Below are positions 1 through 7,858 of a stretch of 64,000 bases of DNA, one piece after another. The DNA is from Lutispora sp003527145. GTDB lineage: Bacteria; Bacillota; Clostridia; Lutisporales; Lutisporaceae. The notes under the pieces are model-generated. The model had not been told where the DNA came from and did no database searches. It saw nothing but the letters and a program-made list of their open reading frames with translations. A program made the position numbers and the translations under genes. The stretch covers positions 62,001-126,000 of the forward strand of contig JASBZB010000009.1 of the NCBI GenBank assembly GCA_029983695.1, in the 5' to 3' direction. Each line of letters opens with the position of its first letter. The first letter of the stretch is position 1.

Positions 1-795
1 TTTCAATCCGATAAAGCCGTAAAATCTTCCTATTTTCACGTTTTGGAGGCTTCCGTCTCTCTTGCACAAAACAGCACTCTGGCCGTATCTTATGCTGCCC
101 CTAAAAATCTTTCCCACTGCAACTCTGCCGATATATTCATCATATTCAATGGTAGTTATGAGAAATTGCAATGGTCCGTCTAAACTGCCGGATGGTGGTT
201 CAACCTTGTTTATTATAGTTTCAAATAATGGCGTCAGATCCTTCCCCTCATCATCCATATTGTATTTAGCAAATCCGGCTTTTGCAGAAGCATAGATGAT
301 AGGAAAATCAAGCTGGTCATCATCGGCTCCTAAATCAATAAACAAATCTATTATTTCATCAATAACCTCAGGTATTCTTGAATCCGGCCTATCGATCTTA
401 TTTATTACAACAATGGGCTTTAGAGCTAAAGCCAATGCCTTTTTCAGCACAAACCTGGTTTGGGGCATCGGTCCTTCGGATGCATCTACTATCAGAAGAA
501 CGCTGTCAACCATCTTTAGAACCCTCTCGACTTCACCCCCGAAATCTGCGTGTCCAGGGGTATCTACCACATTTATTTTAATGCCCTTATAATTAATGGC
601 AGTATTTTTTGCCAGTATGGTTATACCTCTCTCCCTCTCCAGATCATTTGAATCCATTACCCTCTCCGCAACATTTTCATTGCTTCTAAAGGTGCCGCTT
701 TGCCGCAACAGTCCGTCAACCAAAGTTGTCTTTCCATGGTCAACATGGGCAATTATGGCTATATTCCTTATGTCCTCTCTTACAAAATTATTCAT
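1..795 (-). CDS. bipA: Ribosome-associated GTPase BipA/TypA (5' part; cut by window start)
   Basis: Translational GTPase that binds the 70S ribosome and supports ribosome assembly and stress adaptation. The 265 visible residues begin at ATG 795 and run off the left edge, about 40% of a usual ~610-residue BipA. Seen: G1 AHVDHGKT (16-23), switch region RERGIT (54-59), G3 DTPGH (78-82), G4 NKID (132-135), then the start of domain II. Conserved phrasing such as VMDSNDLERERGIT and GRVAVGKIFRG fits BipA rather than EF-G or LepA. Its own promoter lies at 838-866, so it need not depend on the lipid kinase gene upstream. The C-terminal part cannot be assessed. Confidence 0.95.
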   Translation of the reverse strand, partial: MNNFVREDIRNIAIIAHVDHGKTTLVDGLLRQSGTFRSNENVAERVMDSNDLERERGITILAKNTAINYKGIKINVVDTPGHADFGGEVERVLKMVDSVLLIVDASEGPMPQTRFVLKKALALALKPIVVINKIDRPDSRIPEVIDEIIDLFIDLGADDDQLDFPIIYASAKAGFAKYNMDDEGKDLTPLFETIINKVEPPSGSLDGPLQFLITTIEYDEYIGRVAVGKIFRGSIRYGQSAVLCKRDGSLQNVKIGRFYGFIGLK

Positions 796-837
796 GGTAC
801 ACTTCCTTTATATTACGAATTGTTTCAACAATAAAAC

Positions 838-866
838 ATTATACATTTACAGCTTAATAATTACAA
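838..866 (-). promoter_or_regulatory. sigma-A promoter of bipA
   Basis: On the minus strand, -35 TTGTAA (861-866), a 17-bp spacer and -10 TATAAT (838-843). It lies in the 97-bp gap between the lipid kinase gene and bipA, about 45 bp upstream of the bipA start codon. Confidence 0.6.
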
Positions 867-892
867 TATTAGCATCATTCTTTGATGTTTAT

Positions 893-1816
893 TCATGCCC
901 CGACAAGCACTTTTAATTTTTTAGGCAGAATGCGAAATTCTGCTTCTATTATTCCCGGCTGTTCACCGTCTATCTCAATCAATGCCTTATGCTTTGAATT
1001 TACTTTTATATGCTTCCCTTTGTAATACCTTACTTTGGGATGGCTCAAGTGTGTGCCGTTATATATTTTTGAGAAATTATATAAAAGTTGAAATTTATTT
1101 AGATTGCCAAGAATTATGATGTCGAAAAGTCCATCTGTCATATCTGCCATTGGAGCAATCTTCATTCCTCCGCCAAAATATTTTCCGTTTGCTATTATTA
1201 CACTGTTTAGCTTTTCTTTTATATTCATATCATCGATAGATATTTCAAAGCATTTATTCTTATATACTATTATCGTAGTCAGCGCGCCTAACATAAAGGA
1301 TAAAAAACCTTTTAGCGCTTTTGAATTTCTGTTTACCCTGAATGTAGTTTCTCCACCTATGCCTACATCTGATACATTGAGAAAATATCTTTGACTTTTC
1401 TTTCCGCCATACTCTATGAAATCCACCGTGCCTACATCATATGCTTCGCTTTTCATATCCTTCAGAACCGCTATTATTGAGTCCACATCATTTTTTATGC
1501 CTATGGTTCTTATTGCATCACAGCCTGTCCCTCTTGAGAATATAGCTAAGGCTGCATTTTCATTGATCAGCCTTCCGCTTTCAAAGAAGCCATTGATGAC
1601 CTCATTCATAGTCCCGTCTCCGCCTACAGATACTATAATCTCGCAGCCCCCTTTCAGGGCGTTTCGCGTCAATTCTACGGCATGCATCGGATATTCCGTG
1701 AGCACATAATCCAGGTCTATTCCGGAAGCTTTTATGGTTTTCTCCAAATTTGGCCATTGCCTGCCTGTAGATCCGTTTGCAGATACAGGATTTACTATAG
1801 CAAATATTTTCTTCAT
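893..1816 (-). CDS. Diacylglycerol kinase family lipid kinase (YegS/DgkB-like)
   Basis: Predicted ATP-dependent lipid kinase of the DAGK catalytic superfamily, phosphorylating diacylglycerol or a related lipid in membrane lipid turnover. Seen: N-terminal nucleotide-binding segment IVNPVSANG (7-15), the superfamily signature GGDGTMNEV (65-73), and the C-terminal beta-rich half with FGGGMKIAP and DGLFDI phrases. The length of 307 residues is normal. Start ATG 1816 has GGGGG seven bases upstream. It lies downstream of the RNase J gene beyond a terminator and is followed by bipA. Exact substrate (diacylglycerol, undecaprenol or other) cannot be told from sequence. Confidence 0.88.
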   Translation of the reverse strand: MKKIFAIVNPVSANGSTGRQWPNLEKTIKASGIDLDYVLTEYPMHAVELTRNALKGGCEIIVSVGGDGTMNEVINGFFESGRLINENAALAIFSRGTGCDAIRTIGIKNDVDSIIAVLKDMKSEAYDVGTVDFIEYGGKKSQRYFLNVSDVGIGGETTFRVNRNSKALKGFLSFMLGALTTIIVYKNKCFEISIDDMNIKEKLNSVIIANGKYFGGGMKIAPMADMTDGLFDIIILGNLNKFQLLYNFSKIYNGTHLSHPKVRYYKGKHIKVNSKHKALIEIDGEQPGIIEAEFRILPKKLKVLVGA

Positions 1817-1871
1817 CAGATTACCCCCACAATTCTATTATATCCGAACTAAGAATTCTGTTAATGATGCA

Positions 1872-1899
1872 TTAAGAAAAGCCTTGATATTTCAAGGCT
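1872..1899 (-). terminator. Rho-independent terminator after RNase J gene
   Basis: Perfect 9-bp stem AGCCTTGAA/TTCAAGGCT type hairpin (1880-1899) followed on the minus strand by TTTTCTTA. A second hairpin with 6-bp GAGGCA/TGCCTC ends (about 1968-1987) sits directly after the stop codon at 1990. Confidence 0.7.
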
Positions 1900-1989
1900 G
1901 TTATAACCCTCTGATTCTAAGGAATTTTTCCGATTGTAGGAAAATTTTCTTATATCAGGACGTTCGGCGAGGCAGCATATGTTGCCTCG

Positions 1990-3657
1990 TTATATTTCCA
2001 TTATGATAGGAAGAATCATCGGATTTCTCTTGGTTTTTTGATATATATATTCTTTAAGATTATCTTTAATATAGGTCTTTATTGTTCCCCATTCGGTTAT
2101 CTTCTTTTCTTCGCATGATACCAGCGCTTCTTTGATCACAGACCTGGCCTGCTCCATCAAATCCTCAGATTCTCTCACATATACAAAGCCTCTTGATATT
2201 ATGTCAGGCCCTGCAACTACCAAGCCGGATTCTTTGCTCAATGTCACTACAACCACTATAAGGCCGTCTTGAGACAGATGCTTTCTGTCGCGAAGAACTA
2301 TATTCCCCACATCCCCTACACCAAGGCCGTCTACCAGTACTCTTCCAGCCATTACTGTGCCGGTAATTTTGCCTGTATCTTTAGTAAATTCCATCACTGT
2401 GCCGTTATCAGCTATAAATATGTTCTCTTTAGCAACTCCCATCTTTTCTGCTATCTGGGCATGCTGAATGAGATGTCTATATTCCCCATGTACAGGTACA
2501 AAAAACTTAGGCTTTATAAGTGCTTGAAGCAGCTTCAATTCTTCTTGGTATGCGTGCCCTGATACATGGACATCTGCCAGGGCTTCATAAATAACATCTG
2601 CACCTTTTTTAAACAATTGATTGATTACTCGGGAAACCAATTTCTCATTGCCAGGAATAGGAGTTGCAGATATTATTACAGTGTCACCGGGAACAATGTC
2701 AACCTTTCTATGATCCGATGAAGCCATCCTTGTCAATGCAGACATAGCTTCACCCTGGCTTCCTGTAGTGATTATAGTTATTCTATTAGCCGGATACTTA
2801 TCTATATGATCAATATCTAAAAGAACATTTTCAGGAATATCCAAGTATCCTAATTCTGTAGCAACATTTATTACATTTACCATGCTTCTGCCCGATATTG
2901 CAACCTTTCTGCCCGATTGAATGGATGCATTGACCACCTGCTGTATTCGATGTATATTGGATGCGAATGTTGCCACAAGTATCCTTTGCTTAGCATTGCT
3001 GAACAGTTCGGTAAAGTTATGACCCACAGTACTCTCTGACATGGAATAGCCTTCTCTTTCAACATTGGTGCTGTCGGCCAACATTACCAATACGCCTTTC
3101 TTGCCCAATTCTGCAAAGCGGTGAAGATCTATCAGTTCTCCGTCTACGGGCTGATAATCTATTTTGAAATCACCTGTATGAACTATAGTGCCTACAGGAG
3201 TGTGTACTGCCAGCCCGACCGAATCTGCTATGCTGTGGTTTGTCTTGATAAACTCAACTTCCAAATCCCCAAGCTTTACTACATCCCTTGGCTTTATTAT
3301 ATTCATACTCACATCAGATAAAGTAGTGTGCTCTTTAAGCTTGTTCTCAACAAGACCTAAAGTGAGCTTTGTGCCGTACAAAGGAACGTTTATCTGACGC
3401 AGTACATATGGCAATGCGCCTATGTGGTCTTCATGTCCGTGCGTGAGCATTATACCTTTCACTTTATCTTTATTCTTTAATAAATAGCTTATATCGGGGA
3501 TCACCAAATCTATTCCGAGCATCCCCTCATCGGGAAACATAAGGCCGCAGTCTATAACTATTATTGTATTCTTGTACTCTACAACAAGCATATTTTTCCC
3601 AATTTCCTGCAAGCCGCCCAATGGTATTAATTTTAGTTTTGCTTTCGTGTTAGCCAA
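1990..3657 (-). CDS. rnj: Ribonuclease J
   Basis: Metallo-beta-lactamase/beta-CASP ribonuclease with 5'-3' exonuclease and endonuclease activity, central to mRNA decay and rRNA maturation in Firmicutes. Seen: N-terminal PLGGLQEIGKN (12-22), zinc motif HGHEDH (73-78), a second ligand region VHTGDFK, the beta-CASP segment with GRSM and TTGSQGE, and the C-terminal RNase J domain. The 555-residue length is standard. Only one RNase J gene is in the window, so J1 versus J2 is undecided. Downstream is a strong terminator; upstream is the fur gene with its own terminator. Confidence 0.96.
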   Translation of the reverse strand: MANTKAKLKLIPLGGLQEIGKNMLVVEYKNTIIVIDCGLMFPDEGMLGIDLVIPDISYLLKNKDKVKGIMLTHGHEDHIGALPYVLRQINVPLYGTKLTLGLVENKLKEHTTLSDVSMNIIKPRDVVKLGDLEVEFIKTNHSIADSVGLAVHTPVGTIVHTGDFKIDYQPVDGELIDLHRFAELGKKGVLVMLADSTNVEREGYSMSESTVGHNFTELFSNAKQRILVATFASNIHRIQQVVNASIQSGRKVAISGRSMVNVINVATELGYLDIPENVLLDIDHIDKYPANRITIITTGSQGEAMSALTRMASSDHRKVDIVPGDTVIISATPIPGNEKLVSRVINQLFKKGADVIYEALADVHVSGHAYQEELKLLQALIKPKFFVPVHGEYRHLIQHAQIAEKMGVAKENIFIADNGTVMEFTKDTGKITGTVMAGRVLVDGLGVGDVGNIVLRDRKHLSQDGLIVVVVTLSKESGLVVAGPDIISRGFVYVRESEDLMEQARSVIKEALVSCEEKKITEWGTIKTYIKDNLKEYIYQKTKRNPMILPIIMEI

Positions 3658-3825
3658 AAAACATACTTCCTTTCTTTTATTCGCATTAATATTATTTGCT
3701 TATTATACTTTTTTATAAGGCATAAGAAAGCATAGATCTCCTTAGTCTAACTTAACCTTAAATGTATTTTCAAAGACTTAGCCCTCTGCTAAAATCTTTA
3801 TTAAAGCCTTTTTGACCATCAATGA

Positions 3826-3853
3826 AAAAAGTATTGCAATAACTTACAATACT
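3826..3853 (-). terminator. Terminator of fur
   Basis: Minus-strand hairpin with arms AGTATTG and CAATACT (3830-3853) followed by TTTTTTC (3824-3829), starting immediately after the fur stop codon. Confidence 0.7.
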
Positions 3854-4297
3854 CTAATCCCTGCATTCACGGCAGTATCCGAAAAACTTTAAGTTATGAT
3901 TGATTATTGAAAAGTCGTACTTGCTTTCTACCTCATGCTCAAGCTGCTCGAGCAGGTCTTCTTCCACTTCCACAACTTTTCCGCAATTGATGCATATCAG
4001 ATGATGATGCTGATGATCTTCGTCATGGTATAATTCATATCTGCTTCTTCCGTCATCAAAATTATGCTTATATACCATCCCTGCTTCATCTAATATCTGC
4101 ATAGTTCTATATACTGTTGCAAGCCCTATGTCAGGGCAATTATTTTTTACCATCTCATATATCTCTTCAGCACTCAGGTGCTTGCCTTCATTAGCGATAA
4201 TTACATCCAAAATAGATTTTCTTTGAGGGGTAAACTTAAAACCTTTTTCTTTTATCTTTTTCCTAAGCATTTCATATTCATAGCCCAAAACCAACAT
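3854..4297 (-). CDS. fur: Fur family metalloregulator
   Basis: DNA-binding metal-dependent repressor, most likely ferric-uptake type. Seen: winged-helix half with the FTPQRKSILDVI and DIGLATVYRTM segments, the histidine-rich hinge DEDHQHHHLIC, CxxC pairs CINC and CREC for the structural zinc, and the NHNLKFFGYC end typical of Fur rather than PerR or Zur. The start is ambiguous: ATG 4297 is directly abutted by the GAAGGAAG Shine-Dalgarno, so TTG 4294 or ATG 4270 may be used. It has its own promoter with an overlapping dyad, which hints at autoregulation, and its own terminator. Confidence 0.9.
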   Translation of the reverse strand: MLVLGYEYEMLRKKIKEKGFKFTPQRKSILDVIIANEGKHLSAEEIYEMVKNNCPDIGLATVYRTMQILDEAGMVYKHNFDDGRSRYELYHDEDHQHHHLICINCGKVVEVEEDLLEQLEHEVESKYDFSIINHNLKFFGYCRECRD

Positions 4298-4320
4298 CTT
4301 CCTTCACATCATATAGTTTT

Positions 4321-4350
4321 ATTCTATTATCAATTGAAAATATTGTCAAT
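4321..4350 (-). promoter_or_regulatory. fur promoter with overlapping dyad
   Basis: Minus strand -35 TTGACA (4344-4349), 17-bp spacer, -10 TAGAAT (4321-4326). The -35 lies inside an imperfect palindrome, ATTGACAATATTTTCAAT (4333-4350), which could be an operator. Confidence 0.65.
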
Positions 4351-4456
4351 GGTTAATAAGCTCTTAGGCATCTAAATAATTTCTAATATAGTTTGATTTT
4401 TTAGAAAGTTATGCTATCATCTAATTGTATACTATCATGATTTAGGAGGGATTTTA

Positions 4457-5650
4457 TTGTTGAATCTTTCAAAAAGAGCCGATTTGATGCCTGCGTCACC
4501 AATAAGAAAACTGGTGCCTTTCGCTCAAGAAGCAAAAAAAAGAGGGGTTAAAGTTTACCATCTCAATATTGGGCAGCCTGATATCAAAACCCCTGAATTA
4601 TTCTTCCAGGCTATTAAAAATTTTGATGCACCTGTATTAGAATATGCTCTATCCCAGGGAAATCTTGATCTAATTGATTCATTCAGGAAATATTATAAAA
4701 AATGGAATATTGATTTTGCACAAGATGAAATTATAATCACTAACGGCGGCAGTGAAGCTATAATAATGTCAATGATGGCCATTGGAGATCCAGGGGATGA
4801 AGTATTGGTTCCGGAGCCATTCTATGCAAACTACAATGGATTTGCCTGCGAAGCAGGTATGGAGGTTAAACCCATTACGACCAAGGCAGAGGAGGGCTTC
4901 CATCTTCCAAGCAAAGCCTATATAAAGAGCCTTATCAAGCCTAATACGAGAGCTATAATGATCTCAAATCCGGGTAACCCCACAGGAGCCGTTTATACTA
5001 AAGAAGAATTGGTTATGCTTGGTGAAATCGCCTTAGAGCATGACATTTTCTTAATCGGTGATGAGGTCTACAGGGAATTTATCTATGATGGCCTAAAATT
5101 CACAAGCTTAATGGATATAGCAGGGATCGAAGACAGAGTGATAATCTGCGATAGCATATCCAAAAGGTATAGTGCTTGCGGTGCAAGAATCGGCTGCGTA
5201 TGTTCAAAAAATAAGAACTTCATGAAAACCATAATGAAGTTTGCCCAAGCCAGATTATGTGCTCCGACCATTGAAATGATAGGCGCAACAGCTTTAGTTG
5301 ATACAGCAAAGGAATATTTTGCAGAAGTTAATCTTGAATACCAGAAGAGAAGAAACATAGTTTACGATGCATTAAAAAACATACCAGGAGTTGTATGTGA
5401 AAAGCCTATGGGTGCTTTCTATGTGGTAGCTAAGCTTCCGATAGATAATGCAGAAGATTTTGCTAAATGGATGCTTACTGATTTTAATGTTAACAATGCT
5501 ACTACAATGGTTGCTCCTGCTGAAGGCTTCTATGCCACCCCAGGACTCGGAAAAGATGAAGTGAGATTAGCATATATTTTAAAGGAAGAAGACTTAAAAG
5601 TTGCAATGGATATTCTGGCTAAGGGTATTGAAGCTTACAATAAGAGATAA
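4457..5650 (+). CDS. Pyridoxal phosphate-dependent class I/II aminotransferase
   Basis: Fold type I aminotransferase of the aspartate aminotransferase family. Seen: substrate/PLP elements NIGQPD (37-42), NGGSEA (96-101), NPGNPTG (171-177), GDEVY (201-205) and the PLP lysine K236 in SISKRYS, followed by GARIG. The 397-residue length is usual. The start is TTG 4457 with AGGAGGG six bases upstream. It is a lone plus-strand gene between fur and the DUF1292 gene, closed by a strong shared terminator. Substrate (aspartate, alanine or another amino acid) is not resolvable; gene context gives no pathway. Confidence 0.92.
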   Translation: MLNLSKRADLMPASPIRKLVPFAQEAKKRGVKVYHLNIGQPDIKTPELFFQAIKNFDAPVLEYALSQGNLDLIDSFRKYYKKWNIDFAQDEIIITNGGSEAIIMSMMAIGDPGDEVLVPEPFYANYNGFACEAGMEVKPITTKAEEGFHLPSKAYIKSLIKPNTRAIMISNPGNPTGAVYTKEELVMLGEIALEHDIFLIGDEVYREFIYDGLKFTSLMDIAGIEDRVIICDSISKRYSACGARIGCVCSKNKNFMKTIMKFAQARLCAPTIEMIGATALVDTAKEYFAEVNLEYQKRRNIVYDALKNIPGVVCEKPMGAFYVVAKLPIDNAEDFAKWMLTDFNVNNATTMVAPAEGFYATPGLGKDEVRLAYILKEEDLKVAMDILAKGIEAYNKR

Positions 5651-5656
5651 AGTTTA

Positions 5657-5685
5657 AGAAGTCGGGATTCCCCGACTTCTTTTAG
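5657..5685. terminator. Bidirectional terminator
   Basis: Stem AGAAGTCGGG/CCCGACTTCT (5657-5680) with TTTTAGTTT on the plus side and TTAAACTTT on the minus side. It lies between the convergent aminotransferase and DUF1292 genes, overlapping the start of the latter's stop region. Confidence 0.85.
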
Positions 5686-5963
5686 TTTGACTCGTCTTTT
5701 ATAAGTTCTTCATATGCTTTTATTACTTCGTTTAATTCATCCTCATCTTCTATACCAACGAGAATATCCTCTCCGTTTTCATCTTGTTCCATTCTAAGCA
5801 CATATACTTCGTCTACTTCATCGGATTCGGGGTCAATATCTGCGTCTGAAGGCAGTAAAATAGCATACTCATTTTCATCCAACTCCAATGTGGCAATTAC
5901 TTCAAACTCAGTTTCGTTGCCATCCTCATCATAAAGAACAATGAAGTCCATATCATCGCTCAT
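5682..5963 (-). CDS. DUF1292 (UPF0473, YrzB-like) acidic protein
   Basis: Small, very acidic cytoplasmic protein of the DUF1292 family, function unknown, almost always next to ruvX and ireB in Firmicutes. Seen: FIVLYDEDGNETEFEVIATLE, then ENEYAILLP and a long Asp/Glu-rich middle ending in a short helix. I chose ATG 5963 because GAAGGTG lies five bases upstream; the in-frame ATG at 5981 has no ribosome binding site. It is the last gene of the ruvX run and ends at a strong terminator. The neighbour order is conserved, but no role is established. Confidence 0.9.
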   Translation of the reverse strand: MSDDMDFIVLYDEDGNETEFEVIATLELDENEYAILLPSDADIDPESDEVDEVYVLRMEQDENGEDILVGIEDEDELNEVIKAYEELIKDESN

Positions 5964-6050
5964 TGTGTCACCTTCTTTCATAAACTTATTGTTATTCTAT
6001 ACTACAGTCTATTCTATGTCAACAGGAACAAAATATTGTCTTTCAAACAT

Positions 6051-6470
6051 TCATGAGTTTTTTTGAGCATCCATATAACCTTGCAGTATAAATATTGCAG
6101 CAATTTTATCTATAACCTTTTTTCTGTTTTTTCTGCTGACATCGGCTTCAAGCAGGGTTCTTTGAGCTGCTGCAGTAGTAAGTCTTTCATCCCATAGTAT
6201 TATTTCAATTCCCGGGAAAAAATCTTTAATTATCTCACCAAACTCTATAGACTTTCTGCATCTTTCTCCCATAGTATTATTCATGTTTTTTGGCAATCCT
6301 ATTATAATTTTGCCGACATTTTTTCCCTCTATTATATCTTTCAGCTGTTTCATATCCTCATTGAGAGATTTTCGACGGATTGTGCAAATGCCATGAGCCA
6401 TCCATCCTAATTCATCGCTTACTGCTACGCCTATGGTAGCGTCGCCAACATCCAATCCCATGAGTCGCAT
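6051..6470 (-). CDS. ruvX: Putative pre-16S rRNA nuclease / Holliday junction resolvase YqgF (RuvX)
   Basis: RNase H-fold nuclease that trims the 5' end of pre-16S rRNA; historically named a Holliday junction resolvase homologue. Seen: LMGLDVGDATIGVAVSDE at the start with the catalytic Asp in GLDVG, IIIGLPKNMNNTMG in the middle, and WDERLTTAAA with DKIAA near the end. At 139 residues it has the family length. ATG 6470 is preferred over GTG 6479 because GAGGTG then sits at proper distance. It follows the aldo/keto reductase gene closely and precedes DUF1292. Confidence 0.92.
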   Translation of the reverse strand: MRLMGLDVGDATIGVAVSDELGWMAHGICTIRRKSLNEDMKQLKDIIEGKNVGKIIIGLPKNMNNTMGERCRKSIEFGEIIKDFFPGIEIILWDERLTTAAAQRTLLEADVSRKNRKKVIDKIAAIFILQGYMDAQKNS

Positions 6471-6486
6471 ATCTATCACCTCGAGC

Positions 6487-7434
6487 CTATATTATCTTTA
6501 TGCAGAATTCTTTGCAATATCTGCTGCAATAGCCGCATAGAATGCATTTTTCCGGATTTACTACAGCCCGTTTTCCATTTAAGCTTAATGCGCCTTGTTT
6601 GCATGCAGATACGCAGGAACCACATCCCTCACACCAAAAATCTATCAGCAATTTTCTCTCTTTTTTGCCTATAGATGCTCTAATATAGCCTGGGATAGTT
6701 TTCCCCTCAAAAAGCATAGTATTAAATATCACTTCTTCAACGCTCTGCATCCCTACCGCTACTGAATGTATATTTGGATTTTCCAGCACAAAACCGATGG
6801 ATTCTTCTACCATATTAAGCAAATTACCGCCGCCCAAAGGCTTCATTGAATATATCCCTTTGCCCATAGAATTAGCTTTTGCGATGGCATCTTTCATATC
6901 TGATATACTGCCGTCAATAATCCCAAGGCCGGCTTTATTATAGATGGGATGTATTATTTGTATATCATCATATTTTAATGCAGCCCTCACCCCTGCGACA
7001 TGATGAGTTGATATGCCCAACGCTCTTATATAACCTTTTTCTTTTGCCCTTAGCAGATATTCTATAGCTTCACTATGACCTCTCAATGTATGTTCACTTT
7101 CCTGTTCGTGAAGGGAAAAAATATCGATGTAATCCGTGTCTAATTCTCTCAATGCTTTTTTCAGGCTTTTTTCTCCGCCCTCGTAAGAATAAGCATAGGA
7201 TTTGGTTGAAATAATAAACTTATCTCTTTTGCCTTTTATTGCTTGCTTTATATAAGAGTAATTTTCATATAATTCCGCTGTATCCAAAAAATTGACTCCA
7301 CGGTCATAGGCTTCTTCTATAACCCTTACTCCGTCCATCAGACTGAGATTTGATTGAAGAGAGCTTATTGTTAAGCTTCCAAAACATAGTTTAGATACTA
7401 TAATGTCCGTATTGCCTAAATTTACATATTCCAT
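6487..7434 (-). CDS. Aldo/keto reductase with C-terminal 2[4Fe-4S] ferredoxin domain
   Basis: Two-domain oxidoreductase: an AKR (beta/alpha)8 barrel of about 265 residues followed by a ferredoxin-like domain. Seen: VNLGNTDIIVSKLCFGS at the start, NFLDTAELYENY with the catalytic Asp/Tyr, and STHH near the barrel end. At the C-terminus are two clusters of cysteines, CEGCGSCVSAC and CILCGYCSRYC. Such proteins are common in anaerobes, with ferredoxin-like electron transfer presumed. ATG 7434 is chosen for GGTGGAG upstream. It lies between ireB and ruvX, an interruption of the usual order, and a terminator precedes it. Substrate is unknown. Confidence 0.9.
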   Translation of the reverse strand: MEYVNLGNTDIIVSKLCFGSLTISSLQSNLSLMDGVRVIEEAYDRGVNFLDTAELYENYSYIKQAIKGKRDKFIISTKSYAYSYEGGEKSLKKALRELDTDYIDIFSLHEQESEHTLRGHSEAIEYLLRAKEKGYIRALGISTHHVAGVRAALKYDDIQIIHPIYNKAGLGIIDGSISDMKDAIAKANSMGKGIYSMKPLGGGNLLNMVEESIGFVLENPNIHSVAVGMQSVEEVIFNTMLFEGKTIPGYIRASIGKKERKLLIDFWCEGCGSCVSACKQGALSLNGKRAVVNPEKCILCGYCSRYCKEFCIKII

Positions 7435-7469
7435 ACTTTCTCCACCTATTTCATAATCCATCCATCAAC

Positions 7470-7506
7470 AAAAAGACTGGAAGAAGTCACGATGCTGCTC
7501 CTCCAG
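7470..7506 (-). terminator. Terminator between ireB and aldo/keto reductase gene
   Basis: Minus strand CTGGAGGAG ... CTTCTTCCAG stem (9 bp with two G-U pairs) followed by TCTTTTTG. It separates ireB from the downstream genes, implying a separate promoter or partial read-through. Confidence 0.65.
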
Positions 7507-7533
7507 CCCATATTGAATACCATTGATTATGCC

Positions 7534-7791
7534 TTATTTATCTTTAACGTATGCCTTTACCAGCTCTTCTAAAAGCTCATCTCTTTCCATTTTCCTTATA
7601 AGACTTCTAGCATTATTGTGACTCGTTATATACGTGGGGTCTCCGGAAAGTATATATCCAACAATCTGATTTATTGGATTGTACCCTTTTTCAAGCAAAG
7701 CTTTATAAACACTTATAAGTATTTCAGAAGGCACATATTCTTTCTCTTTGTCTACTTTAAATTTCATCGTTTCTTCAATGTTAGAGTACAT
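7534..7791 (-). CDS. ireB: IreB family regulatory phosphoprotein (UPF0297)
   Basis: Small regulatory protein, a substrate of the IreK/PrkC-type Ser/Thr kinase in enterococci, where it modulates cephalosporin tolerance. Seen: MYSNIEETMKF start, a central KALLEKGYNPINQIVGYILSGD block and TYITSHNNARSLIRKMERDE, which is highly conserved in UPF0297. At 85 residues it has the family length, and it sits directly after alaS as in most Firmicutes. Whether the kinase partner exists in this organism cannot be judged from the window. Confidence 0.93.
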   Translation of the reverse strand: MYSNIEETMKFKVDKEKEYVPSEILISVYKALLEKGYNPINQIVGYILSGDPTYITSHNNARSLIRKMERDELLEELVKAYVKDK

Positions 7792-7858
7792 TATGACACC
7801 ACCTTCCGTAATTTACTATCTTAATGATAATATAGTAACGAGCACATTTCAATGTTTT

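Noticed and set aside
1..916. Plus-strand ORFs at the left edge
   Set aside because: They are shadows of the minus-strand bipA gene, which is truncated by the window and so not a complete ORF.
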